Below are positions 11,566 to 24,087 of a stretch of 64,000 nt of DNA, piece after piece. The DNA comes from Isoetes taiwanensis (taxonomy: Eukaryota > Streptophyta > Lycopodiopsida > Isoetales > Isoetaceae). The position numbers and the translations under genes are program-made. How positions within the stretch are numbered: the stretch's first letter is position 1; every line of letters starts with the position of its first letter. The DNA is taken from positions 8,858,548-8,922,547 of the forward strand of contig JAJEKV010000050.1 of assembly GCA_021234155.1 (NCBI GenBank), read 5' to 3'. The notes beneath the pieces are model-generated. The model saw nothing but the letters and a program-made list of their open reading frames with translations, made no database searches and was not told where the DNA came from.

Positions 11566-14500
11566 ACTTAGGTTGCAAATCTTCTTAAACAACCCACCAT
11601 ATGTTCATCCTCCATAATATTTATTCAGAGAACTTTCGAGAGGCCTTGTTATAGAAAGTATTCAATGTCCTGCACTGCTATACACAGAACCGTCGAGTAG
11701 TCTCGAGTGGAAGTTAAGAATGCTCTCCTCCTCCCAATAGTAATACATGTTCCATGTTCAATTTAGGGGAATGTTTGTGTGAAACAACTATGTGATACAC
11801 TTGCTTAAAATTATCAGATATTTATGTACATTTTATAACGAATAATATGCCCTCGCTATCTATAGCAAATATTGCCGCCACGCTGGCAGCTTGTTGAGCC
11901 CTCGCATTCGATGCCCACTTCAAACCATCGCTTGAAAGAAACGAGTAGTCCCCCTCGTTTTCCCTTTGTCAATTTCTTTTTTGCTTGCAAAGGCAAATCC
12001 AAAATGGATTATTGGGCCACAGCCAGAGTGTTAGAATTTGGTTCATATCATAATCTTATAAAAATGTTGGAGATAAAATGTTGTGATCAAGGTGTTAAAA
12101 ACATGAAGATCTGCCTAGGCAGTTTCAAGGGATTGAGTTGAATCCATTACTGTGCTGGTGACAAAAGAAATTACATGAACAACTTGTGATGGTGAAAATT
12201 GACAGAGTTAAGTTGACCTGTGTGGTACCGTGAACACTTGTTTACATGAGAAAGGAGTCATATCCATATGGTTGTAAATACATTGGAAATGCAATGGTTG
12301 TAAATATTGACAATAAGATGGTTACATTGTAAATAAAACCATCGAAACATTCATTTATAGAAATTCTAAATATATGGAAGTCGCCCAAGAACTTGGAGCC
12401 ATTTTCGTTCAAATTTGTCGATCTTATTAGACCTTGACAAACCAGAGCAGAGATCGGTCCGCAACAGGGCCGAAATCGATCTTATTTCAACCCTAAGATG
12501 TATAGAGAGGGTATTCAGTTTGCTCGCTCGAAGTTCTTCATTTTTCGAAGTTTCATTCTTAAAAGGTTTTGGTTGCTAAGGTCTAAAGTTCATTGGTTAT
12601 TATGATATTGCTATTTGACAATGAAGTTGTATTCTACATTGCTAACTCACTAAATATTTAATGTGTGAATTTGAAGAACTTATTGGATTGACATGAATTG
12701 CTTTAGATCTAGAGACTGGTGTTAAATTTTATTGGGCAAATTAAATATAAGATATTATTGGCGACATAATATCTTACACAGAGCAGCTCATCCTATAGCT
12801 GAATAGGGAAGTACTACCCTGCCATAGCCCAACTCTATTTTCTAAATATGTGTAGGTATGGATTGGGATGACAAAAGGGACGATTGTTTTTCTCGCAAGG
12901 CGCTCTATTTTCCGAAAGTATGAGAAGGCATGGCTCCACCCCACCACGACGCCTCCTTCTTTGAAAGAAAAGAACCGACGAGCCATATCCATAGCCATAG
13001 CCGCCCCCGCCTCTCGCTTGTAATTTCAGCAAGTGTATATAACGTAAGGGAAAGTTCCATGTCTCAGAATATTAGGAATATTCCCTCACAGTGCTGCGGC
13101 TTTGCCGCTTGGGTGCCACCCGTCTTGCGGCCCGCCTCAAGGAAATTCGCTGGTGGATTTTCTAGAATTGAAACTTTCCCTAGTACATTGGATTTGTGGG
13201 AAAAAAGCCACAACTATATTATATTTTTAAAAATGCATCTTATCAATGACCCGTGATGGGCTAAGATGAACGGCCCGGATTTCGATCCGTGTCCTCTCCT
13301 CCTATTGGCCTGTGTTTCCCGCTTTGAATTGACATTTTGACTACTCGCTTTCAACTATGGCCGAAAGTGGTCACCATTCTGCCTTTGGCGGCTCGCTATG
13401 GCGCCCGGGCTATGGCGCCCGCTATGGCATGACGGCTGCCCGCTTCCACTTCAGCTATGGCACTCGGGCCATCGCTCCCTTCCATGCATGCCCACGACCT
13501 CTCGCCCCCATGGCCTCGCTTCCCTCGCTTCCGGCTATGGCGGCTAATAGCCACGTGGGATTTTGGGAGCAACACAGCTTTGAAATCCCTTAGCATCTAC
13601 CCGTAATCTTGGTAACATTTGGCCGATGTCGCTCTACTTTTTAAACAATTTAGGCCTAAAACACCGCGCAGAGCTTGTAAAATGCACTGCAGATGCCCTC
13701 ATGGCGCTTTGATGACAAAACTGGTCGATGTTCGCCTTCTAGAGAAGGTATTCATGGATTGTGTTTCTTTGGGAGCGCAGTAATAGTATTTCGGCCCTGT
13801 TATATGTATATGACGCTTCTTTTCTTGTCGTGGTTTCTTGCGCACTTGAGGAAGTTGATAAAAGCCTTTTGGTCGAAACAAATGCCGCTCGCGGATGGTG
13901 AATCGTAGATATCTACATCTACGTGATGGTGAATAACGTAGATATCTTTCGATATTGTCGGATGAGGCCCCGCTTGCATCAATAATGTGCTCACAAATAC
14001 ACGATGACAAATTCTTCATTTTGAAGAATACTAAAAAGCAAAGGTAAGTTCGAGGTTTTCCTTAAAATTTGTTGTTAATTCAGAAATTCAATGAAAGTAA
14101 TTTGATGTTGTTTGTTGTGCATACAGGGCCTACAGAATCAAAGAAAGTTTTTCCCCGGAGGATTGATTTGTGAACCCGTATATGTCCATCCGATATCGCC
14201 TCAAGTGCACAAGCACGTTGTTTTGGTACAAAACCCCGCCACAAGCTCCAAGCTTCTCTCCATTTGGGACATGGATCTTTCAATGCAAATGTTGATCCTT
14301 TAATTTTTATTGAAGCTTCCTTTTCATTTTGTAGACAAGGTTAAACTCTGAAAACAGATAGCATGAACAAGGAAACAAGCTTTGGAGGATCGTTATGATC
14401 TCATTTAATTTAATTTATTTGTTACTATTTCTCAAACTTGATTAATAAAACAACTTGTCTTTTTGTATTTTTATTCAATGGTGAAACCTAGATTCATAAA

Positions 14501-15510
14501 CAAAATTTTTTGTTTTTGCTTTTTACTCTTTATTTCAATAACTTAACAATGAGCTATTATAAATGTAAATTTAAATTTTTAATAGCAGATGAGGAAGTGG
14601 TTTAAGTTAGAAGTAGAATAGAATACACGCAAAAGAGTGCTGGATTTTTGTTAAAATATGTAATGCCTTCAATGCTACAAAACAACACCTTGTTTTTGAG
14701 TGTTATATTAATGGTTTGTTTATTTAAAAGCATGCCACGGGCAACATTTTATTAGTTAAAATGCATATTAGTATGCCACGGTTAAAAATTCATTGGTTAA
14801 AAGTATGCCACGTGTTAAAACTTCATTGGTTAAAAGACACATTAGAAAACAACACCACTTTTTTCTACGTGTTATAATAATGTTTTTTTACATGTCCTTA
14901 TTTTAAGAAAACAATAGTTAGTAGCATAAAAAACAATAGCACCCTTTAGAACTACATGTTGGAGGAAAACATATCAACACATAGAAAGGTGGAAATATTT
15001 TAAAAACAACAACTATTTTAAAATAATACATGTGGGTTTCTTGAATATTATGTATCCTTTTTTTGGAAAACAATATCAACTTAAAAAACTACAAGTAGAG
15101 AAGAAAAAAATAACACACATTGAAAAGGGAAAAAAGAACTGTCTTTTTTCAGTTTTCCACATGTACTAGTATTGAAACTAACATTGTACTAATGTTGTAA
15201 TTTAGCTTTTCACATGTGGTATTATCGAGACCTACGCATGTAATTTTGAAGATAAACAATGCATGGTTCCACTAAAAAAATACACGTTGACAAACAAATC
15301 ACAAAAACTATGTCAACTTTTTCTACGCGTGAAATTTTCTGCCAAAAACCACCGTGAGGAAAATTTTACAAAAACCACCGCCTCTTTGTGCAAATCCGAT
15401 AAACAGGCCACGTGGACTTTTGGGGTTATTTTGGTGTTGTTTTGGCATAAAACAACACTTCCGCATAACCAAAAACAAATGTGGACCAAAAAATCGGGTC
15501 GCGGTGAATC
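11566..15510. other. Long stretch with no recognised gene
   Basis: This holds small low-complexity patches only. 13398-13470 repeats CTATGGC(G/A) several times in GC-rich sequence. 14730-14835 has three loose copies of a roughly 45-bp block containing ATGCCACG and CATTGGTTAAAA. A near-palindrome, GAATATTAGGAATATTC, lies near 13066. Frames of 60-108 codons occur on both strands without family resemblance. Confidence 0.55.
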
Positions 15511-16071
15511 GTAGTTCGAGGCATGCCGTAACAAATAGGGGAGAGTTCGCTTCACAACATCCAACACACATTCTCGACGGATGACATTCCCGGCTGGCCA
15601 CATTTCTCGAAAGCAGCCCGTCATGGGGCTCAAATACCGTCGTCGGACCGCATTGTCATATTCACGGTTGCTATGATGCACAAAAGCGATGCCATATTGC
15701 GCCGGGCCGAGCGTCAAGGGGACATCCTCAGACGCGGACCGGACCTCACACCCGCAACAGAGGCACGCAGATAGAGCTGGTCGTGGTCGAGGCATTCGCC
15801 ACCGGGTGCCCGCAGATTGGTTCGAGGCAGATGCACATTTTTCCGGAATTAAGCTATCGCCAGCAGCACTTCGCAGCCCCCAACCGCGAACCGCGACGCT
15901 GCCCCCTTCGCTTTCTACCACGGGCCTCCCCTTCTCCCCGCCCTACTCCCTGCCCTCACGACCCACGCCCTCTCGCCACATGTCGCACGCCCATCTACTT
16001 CTCACTCCTCATGCCGCCCGGCCCCTCCCCAACTTCAGTCGCGATACCATCCCTCGCCGACAAATAGAATT

Positions 16072-16948
16072 GTGTCTCCCGTGGTCTCATGGAATTGTCG
16101 AGGCTTCCCTTTGGCGTATGGGACACTCGAACTCCGCGGGCGTACCGATATGGATCTCATCTTTCATGGAGACATGGGAGCATGCCGGGCAAAAGCACTG
16201 ATCTGCCACGTTACCAACATTTCTGCCTTCAATACCGGGTATTGTGACGTGAGGGGTCATGGTGGAGTGGCTTGCTACTACCGGACAACCTTGGCACATC
16301 TGGTTACCCTCCGTAAGATGCACAGCACACAACCGGTACTTGTGGGTTCGTGGTGCATAATACCGCTGGCAACCCTCTTTTTTCCGTCAGCCATTATTTC
16401 CCTCACGCCAGACAAAGACCTTCTATCGCAGACCACCCCGATGCGCGGATAGGATGGACCTTTATGTCGATCTATATGATGACATACAAGAGCACCAGCC
16501 AGCTTAGGTAGGGTCGCCCTTCTTGAGATTTCAATGCACTGACAGAGTAGAGCCCATGCGCGACTTGACCCCTCACGACGATGTCCTCGTAGCCTACCGC
16601 AGAAGCAACCCCTCGCCACGAGGGTCGGATGACGCCAGTCACTCGCCATGCGCATTGTTCCCTGCTATGTGGCATTTTGACTTGATAATTTGCAATGGCC
16701 TTTCACAAAGGGCCCGATTCTCAAGTGCACGCGCATGTGACAATCAGGGCTTAGGGTCTAGTGTGGTGGACTATGTGCTCAGAAGTTGCACAAGATATGC
16801 ATCTCATCCCCGCTTCCGGGTGGGCACGCATAGCTGGGATGAGGAGGAGGCCACTCGAGATCACCTCCCACTTTATTTGGACCTGGTTTGGCAAGCCGCC
16901 GTAACCCCCCACTATGCCAGCCCTCCCTCGCCTGAGACTAGATTATGA
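16072..16948 (+). pseudogene. LINE-A endonuclease (APE-type) remnant
   Basis: Several frames together give pieces of an apurinic-type LINE endonuclease, the enzyme that nicks target DNA before reverse transcription. VSWNCRGF near 16085 is the usual N-terminal start. GHGGVACYYRTTLA follows at about 16255. VVDYVLRSC near 16765 and a later DHLPLYLDLVW correspond to the C-terminal D-Y and D-H segments. Frameshifts separate these blocks, and the expected ETH motif is not visible. The assignment rests on block order and spacing; no activity is possible. Confidence 0.7.
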
Positions 16949-17049
16949 GCGTGCGTGAGGACTACGCCGAGATGCTCATGGACGCCTCCCGCAATTTCGC
17001 AGACTTCCACACTAGAGCGTTGCATGCACTACCGACTTCGCTATTACTG

Positions 17050-19262
17050 ATGCACGGACAGTGCTTTGGGCGACCCTCCCCCCGGGCCGCTCGGGTCAAG
17101 AATATTCCCGGCGTAACCGATGGTTTGATGCGAGTGTAAAGAACGCAGCGGCAGCCCGGCCACATTCGATCCGTGTACCCGCTTGCAATACTGATACGCA
17201 TCCCATCCCAAGGACACAAAGGCGCCAGATTTGCCGCACCGTGGGGAGATGTTCGGCCTTGCCGGACACTCATCCTCGAACCTTTGGCGCAGAGTGCTTC
17301 AAGGCCAACCCAAAATTGAGGGGACATCACACCCGTGCAAAGGGGAATGCGATTTGCAAAGCAGCTCTATGACCCGCCAGGACGCTGCACGCCCATACCC
17401 CCACGATGGCCCCCCATTGGTTCTCGTGGGACGAGGATGTTGAGGAGGGCCCGCGAACGGCCGGCTAATGGGAAGGCAAAACCTCGATGGTATGCGTGCC
17501 GAAGTTACTCAAATGGGCGAGGGCAACTTGTGCCGTCCTCACTACCCCTCGCTCAACGTAGCATTGCGTGAAGGTCTCCCCGACAATGGACCACAAGCGT
17601 GGTTGTTCCCATTCACAAAGGCGGGCGACCCCTGCCGGTCCGCCACCACGACGATCATGGTCGGGCTTCCAAGATTTTACAAACCGCTATCGGGCATTCT
17701 CGAAAGCAGAATTGACCCACGGCAGAGGCGTTAGATGTGCGAGCCCTCACACAAAGTGTGCTTTTAGACCCCGCCACTCAACAATTGACCATATCTTTAC
17801 ATCCGGCAATCGATTGAAGACAAAATTAATCATCTAAGCAGGACTTGTATTGCCGCTTGTGGACTTCGCTAAGGCTTTTGATACTTCCCCGAAAAGCCGT
17901 AGGGCTAGATCAAGGCCAACCGGGGCTCACGCCCGTGCGTAATGCCATATACGGTTGTATGAGAGTTGTTTTGGCAGATGCGCACCGACACGGCCAAGCA
18001 TTCACCAGTACTATCGGGGTCCCAGGTTGCCCCTCTCGCCAACACTTTTGGCCTCTACATTGATCGGTTAGAGCCCCGCTTACTGAAAGCATGGGGGGAT
18101 GGCATACGCCTTTTGCACTGTGTCATCCGCCACCATCTATGCGACGATGTTGGCCTGGCCGCCCACACCCCGTTATGCGCCTCACCTGATGCCCTAGACA
18201 CATTTTGTCGCTACGACATGCGCGTCAATCCGCCAAGACCGGGTGGTTCTCATATCCTCTTCACGCCACCCCATGCCTCCCCGCTCACATATCTGGGGAT
18301 GACTGTGGCGTCACACCCACCTACAAGTACCTAGGGTGGAGTTCCCTCCTCACTCTGTTGAGGCGTCTATCCGCTATGTGGTGACAAAGACGGAAAGCTT
18401 TTATGCCATGCGTAACAACACCACCGTGCGTAGCTCTATGATTGGGGCCATCGGTCACATCTGCTCGCACCGGTCGAGCCCGTCCTTCATGCACGGGTCG
18501 AGGTTTGGGGCCCGGTCGCCTTTTGGCGACCTGGAATGACTTGGAGCAGGTGCGAGAAGGCATTTTTGGCACGGGCACTTGGGGTGAAACCTTCACCCCC
18601 TATCGATTCTCTGCCGCAGAAACTGGATTCTTGCCGCCACGGCCCTTGATAGACACATCGTCATTTTTGAGAAAGTGGTTACTATGGGTGATGCTCGGCT
18701 CCCGCACCGGCTTACATTGTGGCCATGGGTCCGTGCTGCTTAGGGCCTGTTGGAGGGTAAGAGAGATCGCTGGTTCGCCGGATGGAACGCCCAGAGCACA
18801 TGCATGCGCATGGTGGGCACAATGCTGCCGATCGTGGCTTGGCCATGGGGAGTACCTAGACGCAGCTTGTTTCCTTGGCAAGCTCTCGGGACCCCGCTCT
18901 AGAACAGTCAAAATGGCCCATTACAAGGAGCACATCAACCCCGTGTTAGCCCGGGGCCCACAAATTCTACCTGCGTTCCCGAATACCCAAAAGCGCAGAC
19001 TCATTGCCTCCATTCGCATTGTGCCCACCATCTTCGCGATCGGCAGACAAGCGGGTGGATTGGGGGAGCCCCGCCAGGGCGAGCTTCTGTCGGTCTTTGT
19101 CAAACGGGTGCCATTGAGGATGAGCTCACACTTTCCGAGTTGCCGGCGTTTCACCGGTCCGGGCGAATGCACGCCCCTTAGTACGGCCAACTTGCCTTTG
19201 CATTTGCCGATGAACACACCGGGCCAAGACGCGTCTCCGTGGGTCGTGACATTCAGGAGGTA
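17050..19262 (+). pseudogene. LINE-A reverse transcriptase remnant
   Basis: RT blocks appear in the expected order across shifting frames. RWFDASVKNA near 17110 is the linker before RT. FPFTKAGDPC near 17600 is the conserved IPK-type block. FRPRHSTIDHIF is near 17765. VDFAKAFD near 17855 is motif A with its catalytic aspartate. SPTLFGLYIDRLE lies near 18030; in LINE-C this block is CPMSPTLFGLFIDQLE. The catalytic YADD box has degraded to CDDVGL near 18140. The 273-codon frame at 18442-19263 is the C-terminal region with no clear motif. Many frameshifts make it non-functional. Confidence 0.8.
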
Positions 19263-19481
19263 ATCGACCTGCGAGGTCACCTTTGCCCCGGCCGTCAGCC
19301 CAGCTAATTAGGCACTACCGTTGTGGTGCATGATCAGATATATTTGGGTGTTTCGCATTTTATATGTTAGGGGGTGGTTTGTCAACAGGCCGATTGTCGC
19401 CACGTTTTTCCTCGAAAACCCTTCTGGCGGGGGTTTTTAACCCGGCAAAGAATCCGCTTTGCGCGTTTTTGTATTGGGTCC

Positions 19482-19503
19482 CATAGACCAATTGGTCTCC
19501 GTG
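19482..19503 (+). other. Terminal 3' stem-loop of LINE-A
   Basis: CATAGACC, a four-base AATT loop and GGTCTCCGTG can pair as an RNA stem just before the TTCC tail. LINE-C has the same arrangement (CATAGACC, TGGT, GGTCTGTG) at 32805-32828. LINE reverse transcriptases often recognise such 3' stem-loops; that role here is inference. Confidence 0.65.
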
Positions 19504-19538
19504 GACAATAAAAGTACCTTCCTTCCTTCCTTCCTTCC

Positions 19539-21455
19539 TAAGATACCCTGTTGTCTGGGCACAAATTCACATGAGGGGCACTTCCAGACATCGAGAACCA
19601 TTGGATAGATATATTTGCGAGTTGTGCCAACTTCCAGGACATAGATAATTTATGGGGTATGCTTCCACAAGTTGCGATATACCATATAGCAAGAACAATA
19701 AAATACGAAGGTATGTTAATCTTAATTCCTTTTTATTGAGTAATTAAAAGTTCCCTTCCATCCAAAAAAAAAAAAAAGTTTTGACGATGTGTTGCATCCA
19801 TGAATTTGTCGATTTAAAGAAGGAAAAAGGCAAACAAATACAATTGGTTTATATATACATGAACATATGTACCAACTATATAATAACTTCATTTTACAAA
19901 AGCTTGCTCGTAAATATGAACAAGGCCAAAATATTGTTACTATTATTAGAATGTGGAAAGAGTACAATTTGTTGGTTTGACAAGAAGTGTCCATGTTACA
20001 TACTAAAATATTTGGACACTCATTCTACGCCTATAATATTGATCCATGAGCATCTTGACCTTCTTCATGCAATATGTAATAGGCCAATAATCTACTCCGT
20101 CACACTTGTAGGCCTGACTTACCTATGCGTATCATTAAACGGAACAACTACCTTTCTTATATGACTTCGAAACGTAAAGCAAACGTTGAGATGCAGTAAC
20201 GTGTTAAACCTTGAAGCAAGATGACAAGGGTTTCTTCTTTGAATTGAACCGGAATCTGGGTGTCAGGATTTGCAAGGATTTGCAAGACAACGCTTTCCTG
20301 CAAGACAACACTTTCCCATAGAACTGGATCACTTTCCAATGGAACTGGATCTGATTGGCGTAACAAGGTGGAGGTAATCATATATCATTCAACCTTTTCA
20401 AGGTAGAGCGAGGACGAGGACGTGGACAAGTTTATCACAAGAAGATTTTTGTGCATGCAGTGCCAAACAAGTGTGGAGTTTGATGTATGGTTGAAGGGTG
20501 GCATAAAAGTGAGGAGAATGGGCCCAACTGAGTAGTCCAGCACCAAAAGCATTATCTTGTGCAAAAGCATTATCTTGGGATTCTTTTCTCTGTGTTCCTA
20601 TTTGGCAATGCATGTGCCTACAACTAAAAAGCAAACCCCTCCTAGTTTTAAAACTACAACTTTTCTCCATTTTTCTTGCTTGCCAGTTCAGTTCAATGTA
20701 AAAAAAAATACCCAGAAAAGGAAGCGGCAGAGGGGCTCTTTTCGTCCTGCATATGCCAATTCGATCGCCCATTTCGTCCTGGATGGGGCACCAGGCAGCT
20801 GGTCCTGATCCAAGGTAATGCCAAGAATCAGCAGTATGTTTAATTTCATTTCTGGTGAAAAAAGATCCCACCCAACTTTTTCCGTCCAGATTCGTTCTAC
20901 GTGACCTAAATCCCCATAACGGCCCCATTGCAGGCAGGCAACCCACACCCTGTTTTTATTTTATCTCTGTTCCTTTTCATTCCGTTAATCTGAGTCCGGC
21001 GCTATATTGGGCTTCTTGTTTTGAGTTTTTTTCTGAAGTCGGTTCTAGTTATTTCTGTTCCTTTACCCCTATATTAGCTGCCGCGCTTTTTGCTGCCCCA
21101 TTTTGAACATTCTTTAGTTGTTTTGCTTGTAATTCAGGTAAAGCAAGATTGTTGACATTCGCATTGCCTTGTTCCTGCTAGTCCTGGGTGCAGATCGAAG
21201 TTGATCAGTACTCCGCTTCATTTTGCCGTTTTCTGGGAAGTACTCGGGCAAGCCTTATGAAAGGGAAATCCATGTTTTGTAAATCTAGAAGAAGAGTAGG
21301 AAGCAAACTTGCTATCAATTTGTGGCAGAGAACTTGTTATTGAAACCCTTAGCTGGAGATTGAGATCGCATGAGAGGATCAATAGAAGAAGATGGATTGG
21401 TTTTAAAATTGAAGTAAGTAGGGATGCTTTTGCATCCCCTTGCCCAAACGATACA
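19539..21455. other. Intergenic stretch upstream of the LysM-M23 gene
   Basis: There is an A-rich run near 19765-19779. Small direct repeats lie at 20265-20350 (GGATTTGCAAG, and GGAACTGGATC with its AGAACTGGATC variant). No domain-bearing frame is seen; the 182-codon minus-strand frame at 20398-20946 resembles nothing. The 5' untranslated region and promoter of the next gene must lie in 20.9-21.45 kb, but I cannot mark them. Confidence 0.45.
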
Positions 21456-24087
21456 ATGATTCTGGAATGGATTAGTGTCAGGCCTCCATCTCAACAAAAT
21501 GCCAAGGTATGTTCTATTTTTTCATAGCGATATTTTGACAGGCTGACGTTAAGGGAAGGTACCAACATAACTTTTTTTGCAGGAAAATTTGTCTAGTACT
21601 TCATTGCCCATCTCATCTGAGCCAGGACGTCCGCTGAGAGGCAACAGTTTAACTAGTGATTCATTTGATGTAGGCTCAGCTGCATTTGCTACAGCTCCAG
21701 TGGCAGCACAGTTCACAGAGCATGAAGTACAGCGAGGTGATTGGCTTTATGACATCGGTCGTCGACATAATGTAGATCTCAGGTAGATTTTGACATGCCT
21801 TTTTGGGGTGAGGGGGGTTGTGCAGTAGTATTATGCTGCATTCTTGCACATCAATAACCATGTGAAAGTCTGTTGCATGTCTGATTCTTCCACCTTAGAA
21901 TTTGAACTAATTATACCACTTACATTGCAGGTCCTTGTTAAACGCAAATCCTGGTTTGATTGACCCTGATCGACTTCCTGTTGGCTGCAAAATAAGAATT
22001 CCCCAAGATTCAAACAGAAGATGCATTCCTCCAGCCACAGCCTGGCAACCTGCAAGGGAAAACAGTGATATCTCAAAGCCCACCTCATCATTCACTAGCC
22101 ATATGGAAAATTTGACAGTGAGCAAGGCTTTTGTAATTTTAAGCCAAATTTTGTGGAAAGATAGGGTACACAGGGTGATTGAGGGTGACACCTTAGAGTG
22201 GTTGGCTGCAAAATATGGCACCACTGTTTCTTCGCTCCGAAAATTGAACAACCTTCATGATGACATCATTTATGCTGGAAGGCAAGCTGCTAAAACAACT
22301 AGTTAGGCTTTTATTGTTGTATCTAGAGGACAGTACTTAGTAGAGATATGTTCTTGAAATGTATATAGATGGAAAAGAGATTCTAAAAATTATTATTATC
22401 TTGTAAACTGTAGTTTATTGAAGATAGACCGTGCAGGATCCTACAAAAAGGATCTGCACTACTATGGTAAGAAAGCTGGCTATAAAGAAAGAAATGCCGA
22501 AGAACCTATTGTTGACACGCCACTGCCAGTAAAGGTACCCATATCTGGATCATCGTTGAGAGTTCGTATTGGAAATTCTACTCACAAGCCGAGGCCTCCA
22601 TCATTGAAAACTGTTAAGGTCAAATATGGAGATACCCTAGCTGACATTGCTTATGAGAATGGGTATGAGAAAATCCTCATAGGTATTGGCCATTTGGAAC
22701 ATGACTCTTTGACCTGAAGGTATACCTTTCTGTATTTGTAGTTTGAGTATAAGGGAGTTGCAAAAGCTGAATAATCTACGGGATGATGCTATCTTTGAGG
22801 GAGATGTCCTTGCAGTGGCAATAGGTAAGCATTATTGTTTTAAGTTTCTTAGTTATCATGTCCACTTCTTTTTTTCATAATTTACATATGCAATATAAAA
22901 CAATAATCACTTTCATAATGAGTAGGTATTTTGTTACTTATCCGTTGTTTGTTGCCATTTGTAATAAGGTGAGACTAAGTCAGAGCTGGTGGATGTCCGA
23001 CCTGGTAGGAGGAGGACTACCCGTCCTTTATTTGCACGACATGGGCCGTCAAGGCAAAATGGTTTGCCAGTTGGTGGACCTTCTCTAACTTTGAAGGCCC
23101 GAGTCGCAACAGGTGGCATAAAGCTTGAAGGTATGCATGCTGATAGAGCTTGAAATGTAAAAGCTGCTAGGAGGTCAACATGATATCAATTGCTTTATCT
23201 GTTTCTCCAGGACGATGGAAAAGTAAAAAGAAAGGCTTCCAGCAACCCAGAGACAAGTGGCTGCGTTTTACATCTCCTTTGAATGATGGGTAAAGCAAAA
23301 GCATTATTTTAAATTTCACTTAATCAAGATACATCTCTTTCAAACGTCTTGCTGCATTGCTTTCACAGATTTATAAGTAGTCCATTTGGATGGCGTTGGG
23401 GTGCCTTTCATGAGGTAATCTCCAAGTATTCTAATGCTATGATTTAAGTTTGAATGGGATACGTTCACAACTTGCTGAGCTTTAGGACTATTCTTCAGGG
23501 TGTCGATCTCGCAGCAGACCAAGGAACTCCTGTGCTTGCCTCTGACCGAGGAACTGTTACATTTGCTGGTTGGAGTGGTGGGTGGGTAACATAAGCTTGT
23601 TCTCTCTAGACTTCACTACGTGATTAAAAAAAGAATAGATGTATTTATGGAATTGTATACGTGAAAAGAATTGTATTTATAATGTGAGTATTTGTGGAAT
23701 TTTATATGTTCAGGATCTGAAATGATTGTTGTACAGATATGGTTATTTGGTAGCCGTGCAACATGAAGGTGGTTTTGTAACAAGATATGCACACTGCTGC
23801 GCTATACATGCACGAGTGGGGCAGGTATGCTTGGTGCAACTGGACATGACTATTTACTCCAGTATCTCACCATCTACTTTGTTGTGTACAGCAAGTTTTG
23901 AGGGGCCAACAACTTGGATATGTAGGGTCGACAGGACGGTCAACTGGACCACATCTTCACTTTGAAGGTTTGTAAGGAATGAATAGCATGTGTTTAGTAA
24001 AGGTTGTCAGTTTTTGATCACTACATATTTTTTGCAGTACGGAAAAATGGGGAGGCACTAGATCCATTCAAATGGGTGAACCTCTGA
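21456..24087 (+). CDS. Protein with three LysM domains and an M23 metallopeptidase domain
   Basis: Twelve exons join in phase: 21456-21506, 21583-21782, 21931-22281, 22414-22662, 22742-22824, 22969-23130, 23211-23289, 23369-23414, 23499-23581, 23737-23824, 23892-23967, 24038-24087. They give 505 residues. LysM 1 (about 64-108, starting HEVQRGDWLYDIG), LysM 2 (164-205, HRVIEGDTLEWLA) and LysM 3 (268-311, VKVKYGDTLADIA) are glycan-binding modules. The C-terminal M23 (lysostaphin-like) zinc peptidase has H406-x3-D410 (HEGVD), YAH at 452-454 and the GPHLHFE block with H485 and H487, so the metal ligands are complete. All introns are GT-AG except intron 3, which starts GC. The ATG at 21456 is the first in frame; the frame stays open back to a TAG at 21297, so an upstream exon with a targeting sequence may be missing. 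The family cuts peptidoglycan cross-bridges in bacteria. In plants a role on plastid peptidoglycan is possible but inferred. Confidence 0.85.

Larger units (their letters stand above)
15550..19538 (+). mobile_element. LINE-A, decayed non-LTR retrotransposon
   Basis: A GC-rich retrotransposon copy on the plus strand. Endonuclease and reverse transcriptase remnants lie in order, followed by a 3' untranslated region and a tail of about five TTCC repeats at 19517-19538 instead of poly(A). The 3' region contains a hairpin core near 19414-19455 shared with the short elements at 35.6 and 56.1 kb. It also has a terminal stem-loop at 19482-19503 shared with LINE-C. The 5' end is not clear; GC-rich sequence begins near 15510, and the first recognisable endonuclease residues are at about 16085. 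I found no target-site duplication. The element is dead: the frame changes many times. Confidence 0.85.

Noticed and set aside
13357-13593. 78-codon frame rich in glycine, alanine and tyrosine
   Set aside because: It is produced by the local CTATGGC repeat and GC-rich composition; the opposite strand is equally open.
15313-15921. 202-codon minus-strand frame
   Set aside because: It runs over the GC-rich 5' part of LINE-A into unrelated AT-rich sequence, matches no family, and has overlapping open frames on the other strand.
20353-20385. GTAACAAGGT, which looks like the end of a small-subunit rRNA
   Set aside because: Only about ten bases agree; the sequence on both sides is unrelated to rRNA.
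22114-22166. A possible extra small intron inside LysM gene exon 3
   Set aside because: GTGAGC could be a donor, but no acceptor keeps the frame, while the uninterrupted reading joins both LysM domains in phase.
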